From assembly GCF_011813015.1 (NCBI RefSeq), contig NZ_QHLQ01000012.1, forward strand, positions 1 to 64,000: DNA of 64,000 nucleotides. Direction: 5' to 3'. The position numbers were made by a program, and so were the translations under genes. Shown in pieces: positions 55,045 to 62,389 of the stretch; the first letter of the stretch is position 1; every line of letters begins with the position of its first letter. The notes below the pieces were generated by a model that saw only the letters and a program-made list of their open reading frames with translations, searched no databases and had not been told where the DNA came from. The DNA is from Parasedimentitalea denitrificans. GTDB lineage: Bacteria > Pseudomonadota > Alphaproteobacteria > Rhodobacterales > Rhodobacteraceae.

Positions 55045-55698
55045 ATGGCAGTTTCAAGCGAATATACCCCACCGCAGGACCCGTTAGAGTACCTGCATTC
55101 CGACGCCCAGATCGTGGCGGTGAACAAACCGGCAGGATTGCTTTCAGTGCCGGGGCGGGGTGATCACCTTGCTGATTGCCTGCTGACACGGGTGCAAGCC
55201 GCATTTCCCGAGGCACTGTTGGTGCATCGGCTAGACCGCGACACCTCGGGTGTGATCGTTTTTGCCCTGACGCCCCATGCACAGCGTAACCTGTCGGCGC
55301 AGTTCCAGGAACGTACTACCCGTAAAGTGTATGTCGCGCGCATTGTTGGCCGACTTGAGCCGCGCACGGGAACTGTGGATCTGCCATTGATCGTGGATTG
55401 GCCCAACCGGCCGCGGCAGATGGTGTGCCACGATACCGGCAAAGCATCGGTCACGGATTGGAACGTTGTCAAATACGGCGCAGATGAAACCCGCGTGCGG
55501 CTGACGCCCAAGACCGGCCGAACGCATCAATTACGGGTGCATATGATGGCGCTGGGCCATTCGATTCTGGGTGACCCGCTTTATGCTTCTGGTGACGCCA
55601 GAGAGCATGACCGTATGATGCTGCATTCGCAGGAACTGCGGGTAAAGCACCCAGAGACCAGCCAATCCATCAAGTTTCGTGCCAAACCAGACTTCTGA
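55045..55698 (+). CDS. RluA-family pseudouridine synthase
   Basis: A 217-residue rRNA or tRNA pseudouridine synthase. Catalytic Asp64 lies in the HRLDRDTSG motif. VNKPAGLLSVPGRG precedes it, and LTPKTGRTHQLRVHMMALGHSILGDPLY follows. There is no S4 domain, so it is the RluA/TruC-like short form; the target site is unknown. The start at 55045 is preferred over the upstream frame. Confidence 0.9.
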   Translation: MAVSSEYTPPQDPLEYLHSDAQIVAVNKPAGLLSVPGRGDHLADCLLTRVQAAFPEALLVHRLDRDTSGVIVFALTPHAQRNLSAQFQERTTRKVYVARIVGRLEPRTGTVDLPLIVDWPNRPRQMVCHDTGKASVTDWNVVKYGADETRVRLTPKTGRTHQLRVHMMALGHSILGDPLYASGDAREHDRMMLHSQELRVKHPETSQSIKFRAKPDF

Positions 55699-55969
55699 TT
55701 CTGTTCCAAATTCATCATCCTTTGGGCGGTTGGGGCATGGTAAGACCCTTGGTCTTTTGGCCGAAGAGCATAAAAACTGCTAGGGATTGACCCACGGCTC
55801 GCAGATGCCTATCTACGCCGCAGGTTCAGGTCCCCTGCTGCTCGCGGCCAATTGGCTATGGTGAAACCTGCTAGTTCTACATCTTCCGCCCAACATCATG
55901 GCGCGCCAGATGGTAATGCGAGCCCCGTCAGAACAAACGCGCCCGTTGATATTGGACGAGGCAAAGATG

Positions 55970-56410
55970 ATGAATACCCCTAATCTGGCTCCGGTTTCGG
56001 AGCTGAAAGTGCAGGCAAAACGCTTGCGTGACAAACTTCAATCCAGTGGCATCAAGATCGGCCACAGCAAGTCGCTAGAACTATTGGCGCAGCAACACGG
56101 TATGCGGGACTGGAACACTTTGTGTGCACAGGCTGGCAATAAACTGCACCTGCGTGTCGGGGATCGTGTGCAAGGTCGCTATATGGGACAACGGTTTGTG
56201 GCCACAATTCGCAGTCTGACTGTGCTTGGCGACGGCGACCAACGCCGGATCACCCTGCATTTTGACGACCCGGTTGATGTGGTAAAGTTCGACAGCTTTT
56301 CAAACTTCCGCCAGCGGGTCAGCGGGACGATTGGTTGGGATGGTCGGTCGGCCAGAAAAACCTCGGATGGTGTGCCGCATTTGGTTGTTGAACTGACATC
56401 GCCCAATTGA
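55970..56410 (+). CDS. Small glyoxalase-superfamily-like protein of unknown function
   Basis: A 146-residue cytosolic protein. The N-terminal helical SELKVQAKRLRDKLQSSGIKIGHSKSLELLAQQHGMRDWNTL motif region is common in Rhodobacterales proteins annotated as glyoxalase superfamily. The rest (about 70-146) is beta-rich with a GDRVQGRYMGQRF segment. No metal-binding or catalytic set is obvious. The ATG at 55970 (or 55967) has GAGG upstream; the longer frame from 55898 is not needed. The 271 nt before it hold no gene. Confidence 0.7.
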   Translation: MNTPNLAPVSELKVQAKRLRDKLQSSGIKIGHSKSLELLAQQHGMRDWNTLCAQAGNKLHLRVGDRVQGRYMGQRFVATIRSLTVLGDGDQRRITLHFDDPVDVVKFDSFSNFRQRVSGTIGWDGRSARKTSDGVPHLVVELTSPN

Positions 56411-56418
56411 CTCTTAGA

Positions 56419-56473
56419 GACCCGTTTCTTGCTCCTTTTGCCAACCGTGAAACAAGAGAGCAGGAAACGGGTC
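56419..56473. other. Long stem-loop between the 55970 gene and the SDR gene
   Basis: GACCCGTTTC (56419-56428) pairs perfectly with GAAACGGGTC (56464-56473), extended by TGCTC/GAGCA across one mismatch. The loop is 23 nt. There is no T-run, so it is not a classical terminator; it could be an attenuator, protein-binding site or 3'-end structure. It starts 9 nt after the preceding stop. Confidence 0.65.
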
Positions 56474-56531
56474 GCCGGAGGCCATACAGGACGGTCATGT
56501 GGATCTGTGATTAAAACATGGAGGCCACATA

Positions 56532-57287
56532 ATGGAACTTAACGATAAGACTATCATCATCACCGGAGCCAGCAGCGGAATTGGTGCAGCAGCAGCCCTG
56601 CTGTTCGCTGCCGAAGGTGCCAATGTGGTGCTGGGGGCGCGGCGAGGCAAAGAATTGGATCAGGTCGCCGGTCAAATCCTGCAAAGCAACGGTTCGGTGG
56701 TGACGCTGGCTGGGGATGTCACCGATGCTGACTATGCTCAGGCTTTGGTTGATTTGGCTGTAGAAAGCTATGGTGGATTGGACGGAGCATTTAATAACGC
56801 AGGTATGATGGGTGACATGTGCCCCGTTGGTGAGATGTCGGTCGAAACTTGGAATGCGGTCATCGGGACCAATTTGACCAGTGGTTTTTACGCCGCCAAA
56901 GCGCAAGTCCCAGAGATCGAGAAACGTGGCGGTGGCTCGATCCTGTTTACATCATCATTTGTTGGTCATTCTAATGGTGGAATGCCGGGGATGGGAGCCT
57001 ATGCTGCGGCCAAAGCCGGGTTGGTCGGGCTGGCGCAATCGCTGGCAGCAGATCATGGCGCCAATGGGGTGCGGGTAAACACGTTGCTGCCCGGTGGTAC
57101 GTTGACGGCGATGGCTGGCGATGACGCCGAGGCTCATGCGTTTATTTCCGGACTGCATGCGTTGAAGCGGATGGCGCAACCGACAGAGATTGCCCAAGTG
57201 GCGCTATTTTTACTGTCAGATCGAGCGGGGTTTGTAACGGGTAGCCCGGTGCTGGCAGATGGTGGAGTGTCAGTTCGGCTAGTTTAA
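56532..57287 (+). CDS. SDR-family oxidoreductase
   Basis: A 251-residue classical SDR: cofactor loop TGASSGIG (residues 11-18), NNAG near 88-91, and catalytic Ser141/142, Tyr157 and Lys161 (YAAAK). It ends GSPVLADGGVSVRLV, a usual C-terminus. The substrate is unknown; it converges on the aldehyde dehydrogenase gene, with which it may share a pathway. Confidence 0.9.
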   Translation: MELNDKTIIITGASSGIGAAAALLFAAEGANVVLGARRGKELDQVAGQILQSNGSVVTLAGDVTDADYAQALVDLAVESYGGLDGAFNNAGMMGDMCPVGEMSVETWNAVIGTNLTSGFYAAKAQVPEIEKRGGGSILFTSSFVGHSNGGMPGMGAYAAAKAGLVGLAQSLAADHGANGVRVNTLLPGGTLTAMAGDDAEAHAFISGLHALKRMAQPTEIAQVALFLLSDRAGFVTGSPVLADGGVSVRLV

Positions 57288-57302
57288 AACGAACCTCCAA
57301 TA

Positions 57303-57331
57303 AAAGGAAAGCCGCCCGGTTTGGGCGGCTT
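57303..57331 (-). terminator. Terminator of the aldehyde dehydrogenase gene
   Basis: On the minus strand AAGCCGCCC and GGGCGGCTT pair over 9 bp around AAACC, then TCCTTTTATT. It lies in the 66-nt gap between the convergent SDR and aldehyde dehydrogenase genes. Confidence 0.85.
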
Positions 57332-57353
57332 CCATCAAGATGTGATGCTGAAC

Positions 57354-58793
57354 TTACTCAGCAGTCCAGCCACCAACAGCTTTGACCTCCAAGAAGTCCT
57401 CGATGCCCCAGCTGCCACCTTCGCGACCATTGCCGGACTGCTTCATGCCGCCAAATGGGGATCCGGCCGAGCGGGACTGACCGTTCATCTCAACCATGCC
57501 CGACCGCAGCTGACGTGCCATGCGGTTGGCGCGTGCCATGTCCTGAGTCTGGACGTAGTTGGTCAGACCGTAAGGCGTGTCATTGGCGATCTCGATAGCC
57601 TCTTCTTCAGTGTCGAAAGGGATCATTGCCAGAACCGGGCCAAAGATTTCCTCGCGTGCCACAACCATCTGGTTGTTCACGTCGGCGAAAATGGTTGGCT
57701 TGACATAGAAACCCTTGTTCAACCCGTCAGGGCGACCTGTGCCACCGGCAACCAATTTGGAGCCTTCGTCGATACCTGCCTGGATCAAGTCTTGGATCTT
57801 ACCCCACTGTAGTTCGTTCACTACGGGCCCAATGTGGCGACCTTCTTCGGAGGCCGGACCAACGCTGACCTTGTTGGCAACTTCGACAGCGGTGGCGACG
57901 GCCTGATCATAGATACCACGCTGCACCAACATCCGGCTGGGTGCATTACAGCTCTGGCCAGTGTTGTTCATCATGTGCAGCACGCCGCGTTTGACAGCCT
58001 TTTCGTCGGCATCGTCAAAAATCACGTTGGCACCTTTGCCACCCAGTTCCAGGTGAACCTTCTTCAGGGTCTCGGCTGCCGACTTGGAAATCGCAGTGCC
58101 CGCACGGGTGGAGCCAGTAAACGACACCATATCAACATCTGGATGTGCCGTCAGAGCCGAACCGACGCCTACACCATCGCCATTGACGAGGTTAAACACG
58201 CCAGGCGGGAAGCCTGCCTCGTCCATCATCTCGGCAAAGATCATCGCATTCAACGGGCTTTGCTCGGACGGCTTCAGAACCATGGTACAGCCAGAAATCG
58301 CCGCCGCGCCCACCTTGAGCGTGATCTGGTTCATAGGCCAGTTCCACGGGGTAATCAGCGCAGCAACTCCGACCGCCTCGTGGATGATCATGTCATTGGG
58401 GGCGTGATCGCCGAGTGGCTTTTCAAACTGAAACTTTTTGGCGGCCCGAATGAAGTTTTTCAAATGGTAGATGCCAGCGCCCACCTGCTGGCTGCGCGCC
58501 ATATCAATGGGGGCGCCCATTTCAACAGACATCGCCTGAGCCAGATCCTCGCCTCGGGTTTGGTATGCCTCTACCAGCTTCTCGACCATGGCAATACGTT
58601 CGGCCGGGGGTGTTGCCATCCATCCTGGCAGTGCGGCCTTGGCGGCGGCTACTGCGGCGTTGGTATCTGCCTCAGCCCCAAGAGAAATCACCGCACAGGC
58701 GTCTTCCGTCGAAGGGTCGATGACCGCAAAATCATTGGATTGTGACGGGGCGACCCACTGGCCGTTGATGTAAAAATCGCGTTTCTCGATCAT
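57354..58793 (-). CDS. Aldehyde dehydrogenase family protein
   Basis: A 479-residue NAD(P)-dependent aldehyde dehydrogenase. Motifs: PWNWPMNQ (cofactor side), GSTRAGTAI, the catalytic Glu in LELGGKGAN near residue 246, the catalytic Cys in NNTGQSCNAPSR near 280, and EEIFGPVLAMIPFDTEEEAI. The aldehyde is not identifiable. The start at 58793 has GGGAG upstream. A TetR-like palindrome lies just upstream (58817-58839). Confidence 0.93.
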   Translation of the reverse strand: MIEKRDFYINGQWVAPSQSNDFAVIDPSTEDACAVISLGAEADTNAAVAAAKAALPGWMATPPAERIAMVEKLVEAYQTRGEDLAQAMSVEMGAPIDMARSQQVGAGIYHLKNFIRAAKKFQFEKPLGDHAPNDMIIHEAVGVAALITPWNWPMNQITLKVGAAAISGCTMVLKPSEQSPLNAMIFAEMMDEAGFPPGVFNLVNGDGVGVGSALTAHPDVDMVSFTGSTRAGTAISKSAAETLKKVHLELGGKGANVIFDDADEKAVKRGVLHMMNNTGQSCNAPSRMLVQRGIYDQAVATAVEVANKVSVGPASEEGRHIGPVVNELQWGKIQDLIQAGIDEGSKLVAGGTGRPDGLNKGFYVKPTIFADVNNQMVVAREEIFGPVLAMIPFDTEEEAIEIANDTPYGLTNYVQTQDMARANRMARQLRSGMVEMNGQSRSAGSPFGGMKQSGNGREGGSWGIEDFLEVKAVGGWTAE

Positions 58794-58816
58794 GTCCGAT
58801 GCTCCCAAACATACTG

Positions 58817-58839
58817 TTCCCGACCGGGCGGTCGGGGAA
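58817..58839. promoter_or_regulatory. Candidate TetR-family operator before the aldehyde dehydrogenase gene
   Basis: TTCCCGACCGGGCGGTCGGGGAA holds CCGACC and GGTCGG arms around GGGC, within 24 nt upstream of the start. CCGACC/GGTCGG palindromes are typical of operators of TetR/AcrR regulators. No TetR gene is adjacent, so the regulator would be elsewhere. Confidence 0.5.
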
Positions 58840-59066
58840 TTGACGCTACTTTGTCACTGTGTTCCAGACTCGGCAAGGGGCTGACTAGATAATTTGATCA
58901 AATTACTAAAAGGGGAGACCTCAGACCTTGGCAGGAAGCCCTTTCTTGTAACGAATGGTTGATGTGTTGATTTCTTCTGGTGTCATTTCCAAGGGGGTGT
59001 AACGTTACGGAACAAGGATTGCTTGGGTGCTTATTCAGCGCCCGTTTCACAGGAGAGGAGAATAAC

Positions 59067-59717
59067 ATGGGCCTGCGCATTAACGATGTGGTTCCGAATT
59101 TTACTGCCGAGACAGACCAGGGAACGGTGACGTTTCACGACTGGATTGGTGATAGCTGGGCAATTCTGTTTTCCCACCCCAAAGATTTCACACCGGTGTG
59201 TACCACCGAATTCTCGGCTGTCGCGCAGCTAGCTGATGAATGGGCCGCCCGGAGCACCAAGGTGATCGGCGTGTCGGTTGACGGCGTCGAGGACCACAAG
59301 AAGTGGAAGCTGGATATTGAGAAATACGGTAATTCCGCGCCAGGCTTCCCTATCATTGCGGACAAGGGGCTGGAGGTGTCCAAGGCCTTTGACATGCTGC
59401 CAGCCGAAGCCCACCTGCCGGACAAGCCCACCCCTGCTGACAGTCAAACTGTTCGTAGCGTGTTTATTATCGGCCCAGACAAACAGCTGAAACTGTCGAT
59501 GACATACCCGATGTCAGTGGGGCGTAATTTCGCCGAGATCTTACGGGCACTGGACGGGCTGCAGATGTCAGCCAAAGGGGTTGCTACACCAGCCAACTGG
59601 ATGCCGGGCGAGGATGTTATTATTCCAGTTCCAGTATCTAACGAGGAAGCCAAAGCGAAGTTTGGTGAGTTCGAGACTATCCTTCCGTACCTGCGTAAGA
59701 CGAAGGCGCCGGGTTAG
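59067..59717 (+). CDS. 1-Cys peroxiredoxin (Prx6-type)
   Basis: A 216-residue peroxiredoxin with peroxidatic Cys45 in DFTPVCTTEFSAVA and the Prx6-like C-terminal half (TYPMSVGRNFAEILRALDGLQ, GVATPANWMPGEDVIIP). It lacks an obvious resolving Cys, so it is probably a 1-Cys enzyme reduced by glutathione or other thiols. The ATG has a strong AGGAGAGGAG upstream; the frame from 58980 is not used. Confidence 0.93.
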   Translation: MGLRINDVVPNFTAETDQGTVTFHDWIGDSWAILFSHPKDFTPVCTTEFSAVAQLADEWAARSTKVIGVSVDGVEDHKKWKLDIEKYGNSAPGFPIIADKGLEVSKAFDMLPAEAHLPDKPTPADSQTVRSVFIIGPDKQLKLSMTYPMSVGRNFAEILRALDGLQMSAKGVATPANWMPGEDVIIPVPVSNEEAKAKFGEFETILPYLRKTKAPG

Positions 59718-59820
59718 AATAAAATGCCGAAACGGGTTGCAGGATTAACTGCAGCCCGCTTGGTTAGTTTTCGCCCAGTTGACCGACGTGTACAAACCTG
59801 TTTGATGAGCCCAGTCAGAA

Positions 59821-60564
59821 ATGCGGGGTTTCCTGGTGAAAAGAGATAAGAAACGTTGGGAAAAGTTCTTTTCCCTAAGTCGCCATCGCAGGCGGTTCGG
59901 GGCGGAACTGAAATCTCTTGATGGTGACTATGAGGCATTAAAAACCTCGATCATTGATGGTGGAGAAGTTGTCCAGACCCGTGGATCCGGCGATGATGTT
60001 AATGCTCATTTTGAGGCACTGCGCTCTGAATTCTCCGGCCAGCCGGAACTTGTTTTCGAACACGCCCGCCTGATTGTCCTGATACGCCGGGACTTCAAGG
60101 CCGAGGAGGCTTTTACGGAATTAAAGAAAATGTGGGAAGCAGAGGAAGAATTTCTGCTCGAACATCTAAACCTGCGCTGGATCGTAGCTGCGACCGACAG
60201 TTTTGCGGACCTGGATCCGGCACCCGAAAACAGGGCAACCGCACTTTCCATTGGCCTTATGGTCAACACAATGAAGACTTATGAATCAGAGCGTTACATT
60301 AAGAATATTGGTGATGAAGAAGTGGACCAATCCAAGGTCGAGCATCTCAGTCGGCACTTGGTTCCGATTTTCAGTGGCCTTTCGATGCTAACGATTGGAA
60401 CTGATGACACACTGCGGAATATGCGTTGGCGAATTGACCGTCAGGCCAAAGAGGGGCTTCTGGGCCGTGTACTGAAACACGTGTTTATTCGTCTTCAAAC
60501 TGAAGACAATGCATTTGCCAGAGTAAAGGCGCTGCATCGTCGTGAACGTACATCTTGGTGGTAA
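59821..60564 (+). CDS. Protein of unknown function
   Basis: A 247-residue soluble, highly charged protein (MRGFLVKRDKKRWEKFF; Arg/Glu-rich throughout), predicted mostly helical. No membrane segment or catalytic motif is visible; LIRRDFKAEEAFTELKKMWEAEEEFLL looks like a helical hairpin. The start may be GTG at 59836, in the same frame. It is convergent with the GT25 gene. It may be linked to surface polysaccharide genes by position only. Confidence 0.6.
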   Translation: MRGFLVKRDKKRWEKFFSLSRHRRRFGAELKSLDGDYEALKTSIIDGGEVVQTRGSGDDVNAHFEALRSEFSGQPELVFEHARLIVLIRRDFKAEEAFTELKKMWEAEEEFLLEHLNLRWIVAATDSFADLDPAPENRATALSIGLMVNTMKTYESERYIKNIGDEEVDQSKVEHLSRHLVPIFSGLSMLTIGTDDTLRNMRWRIDRQAKEGLLGRVLKHVFIRLQTEDNAFARVKALHRRERTSWW

Positions 60565-60573
60565 GCGAAGCGG

Positions 60574-61347
60574 CTAAAACGCGTCGCTGTCTACGGGGAT
60601 GTGCTTGCGTCGACCGCCCAGGAAAATTGTCCAAAGCCGTAGCCCTTGTTTGATCTGGGAAATTACCCGCCTCCAGACTTGGGCTGGTGTCTTGACTGCA
60701 TCGGGGCCTTTGGGGCGTGCCAACATAGATTGAGTCGTGAGAGGTGAGGTGAAACCGTACAATGCACATTGATCGGATTGCATTGCGATGCCTGGAACCG
60801 TTTGAAAAGAGCGTAGTGCATAGGTTGAACATATGACGGCATCTGCCAACACTGCGCGGCCCTCACTTGCCAATAAGAGCTTTCTAGCACCATTAGGCCA
60901 CAAAACGTAAGCAGCTGCGCCACTGCGGTCGAGATACAGGCGATGCAAGTTCGCGTTTTGACAGTGAAACGAGGCGTTTCTCGATATGATCTTTTTACGT
61001 TTGCGCACTTCTAAAGTTGCGTGATCAATACCCGTCTTCTGTTCAAGGTCTGACAGAAAATTAGCAGTATATTTTGCAAGAATGGCGTCATCTTCCAAGA
61101 TTAAAGCCGGCTCTGACCCAGAGGCGACTGATCGCCATACTTCCCGATGACTGGCTAAACAGGCCATTTCGTTCTCTGTGACAGTTCGCTCCCATTTCTT
61201 TCGGTCGATGGCTTGGTATTCAGTGGAAAGCGTCTTCGGTGTAATGGCTTCAAAGCGTTCATATGCTAGGCCGAGTTCCATCATCTGTTGCTCTTGAAAC
61301 GTTCGGCGAGAGGTTTGAGATTTGAGACTAATCAGGATGATGCGCAT
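60574..61347 (-). CDS. Glycosyltransferase family 25 (LPS-type)
   Basis: A 257-residue GT25-type transferase: RIILISLKSQTSRRTFQEQQ at the N-terminus, a central ENEMACLASHREVWR, and the DxD-like ALILEDDAIL. These are typical of beta-galactosyl- or glucosyltransferases that extend LPS outer core. Codon use looks AT-richer than in neighbours, a sign of possible transfer. It lies 43 nt from the GT2 gene on the same strand. Confidence 0.85.
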   Translation of the reverse strand: MRIILISLKSQTSRRTFQEQQMMELGLAYERFEAITPKTLSTEYQAIDRKKWERTVTENEMACLASHREVWRSVASGSEPALILEDDAILAKYTANFLSDLEQKTGIDHATLEVRKRKKIISRNASFHCQNANLHRLYLDRSGAAAYVLWPNGARKLLLASEGRAVLADAVICSTYALRSFQTVPGIAMQSDQCALYGFTSPLTTQSMLARPKGPDAVKTPAQVWRRVISQIKQGLRLWTIFLGGRRKHIPVDSDAF

Positions 61348-61390
61348 GGTGCAGGCCCAGAGTTGTTTGCCAAGGGTATCAAAAAGCCGG

Positions 61391-62260
61391 TTAGATGTTT
61401 TGGCTAGAGGACAGTTCGGATGACTTAAGAACGCCTTTCAAAAAGGCAACTTGCTTTGATCTCTTCCGTTTGGAGAGCAAAACAACGGGTGAAAAAAGTT
61501 GAAAAATCGCAAGCCCAAGGGCGCGAGAAAAGGGGAAGCTACGATTGTGTTTACGTGCCGTGTAAACACGTGATTGCCCCATATGAAAAGCCTTGAGGGC
61601 GGCTATTGTGGGGGTCGTGGCGGTGGATTGACCCTGCGCGTGGGTCACCAAAGCGTTCCGAACGAACATTAATGAGCCACACTCAGATCGCAGGCGAAGG
61701 GCTAGGTCGTCATCTTCATGATAAAGAAAAATGGCTGGGTCAAAACCGGAAATGGCCTCAAAGTCTTTTCGCCTTACCATCAAGGATGCACCAGACAAAA
61801 TACTGACTTCCTGATCCTGTTCAGGCCAGCCACGTGGCATTTTCTCTGCTGACGAAATCAGGCAGCTACCGCGTTTGAAATATGGCGATCCATTTTCGTT
61901 TGAGATACGCGGATTAAAGGCGCTGGCACTAGGGTTTCGGTCTGCAGCAAGAACCATTTCCTGAACTGTATTTTCGGACAGCAAAGTGTCCGGGTTCTGG
62001 AATAACAAAAAATCTCGGTCAGCCAGTTGTGCGCCTTGATTACAGGCAGAACCAAAACCTTTATTTTCATCGTTCGCAATTAAGCGGGTATTAGCTTCAT
62101 CAGTAAGTTCGTGAAGCACCTGGATGTCGTCAGACCCATTATCGACCAGTATGATCTGACACTCTGGCGGAATGGTTTTAATCATCTTGCGCACGACTTC
62201 ATTGCTGTTGAAGCAAACAGAAACGACGGAGACACGTTCGGCAGGGGATGATTGGTTCAT
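61391..62260 (-). CDS. Glycosyltransferase family 2 (rhamnosyltransferase-like)
   Basis: A 289-residue GT-A fold transferase: VSVVSVCFNSNEVVRKMI at the start, IILVDNGSDD, GFGSACNQGA, and the DxD-like FLLFQNPDTLL (about 80-90). It resembles dTDP-rhamnose or galactofuranosyl transferases of polysaccharide synthesis. A charged tail (LSKRKRSKQVAFLKG) ends the protein. It is the first gene of the leftward pair with GT25 and lies after the pnp terminator. Confidence 0.85.
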   Translation of the reverse strand: MNQSSPAERVSVVSVCFNSNEVVRKMIKTIPPECQIILVDNGSDDIQVLHELTDEANTRLIANDENKGFGSACNQGAQLADRDFLLFQNPDTLLSENTVQEMVLAADRNPSASAFNPRISNENGSPYFKRGSCLISSAEKMPRGWPEQDQEVSILSGASLMVRRKDFEAISGFDPAIFLYHEDDDLALRLRSECGSLMFVRNALVTHAQGQSTATTPTIAALKAFHMGQSRVYTARKHNRSFPFSRALGLAIFQLFSPVVLLSKRKRSKQVAFLKGVLKSSELSSSQNI

Positions 62261-62334
62261 ATCTTCTTTCTAGCAACAAGGCATGCGAGAACAACTCTAA
62301 CCTTTTATAGCAATTAGCAATTTTGTTGCTATTC

Positions 62335-62364
62335 AAAAAAGGCCCTGCCGTCGCCAGCAGGGCC
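62335..62364 (-). terminator. Rho-independent terminator of pnp
   Basis: On the minus strand GGCCCTGC and GCAGGGCC pair perfectly over 8 bp around TGGCGACG, followed by TTTTTT. It sits just after the pnp stop. Confidence 0.92.
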
Positions 62365-62389
62365 CTTCTAATTTCACAAGAAAACAGGC

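Noticed and set aside
57834-58745. 303-codon plus-strand frame
   Set aside because: Antisense shadow of the aldehyde dehydrogenase; no family resemblance.
58898-59080. 60-codon minus-strand frame before the peroxiredoxin gene
   Set aside because: No RBS, overlaps the peroxiredoxin start, no recognisable similarity.
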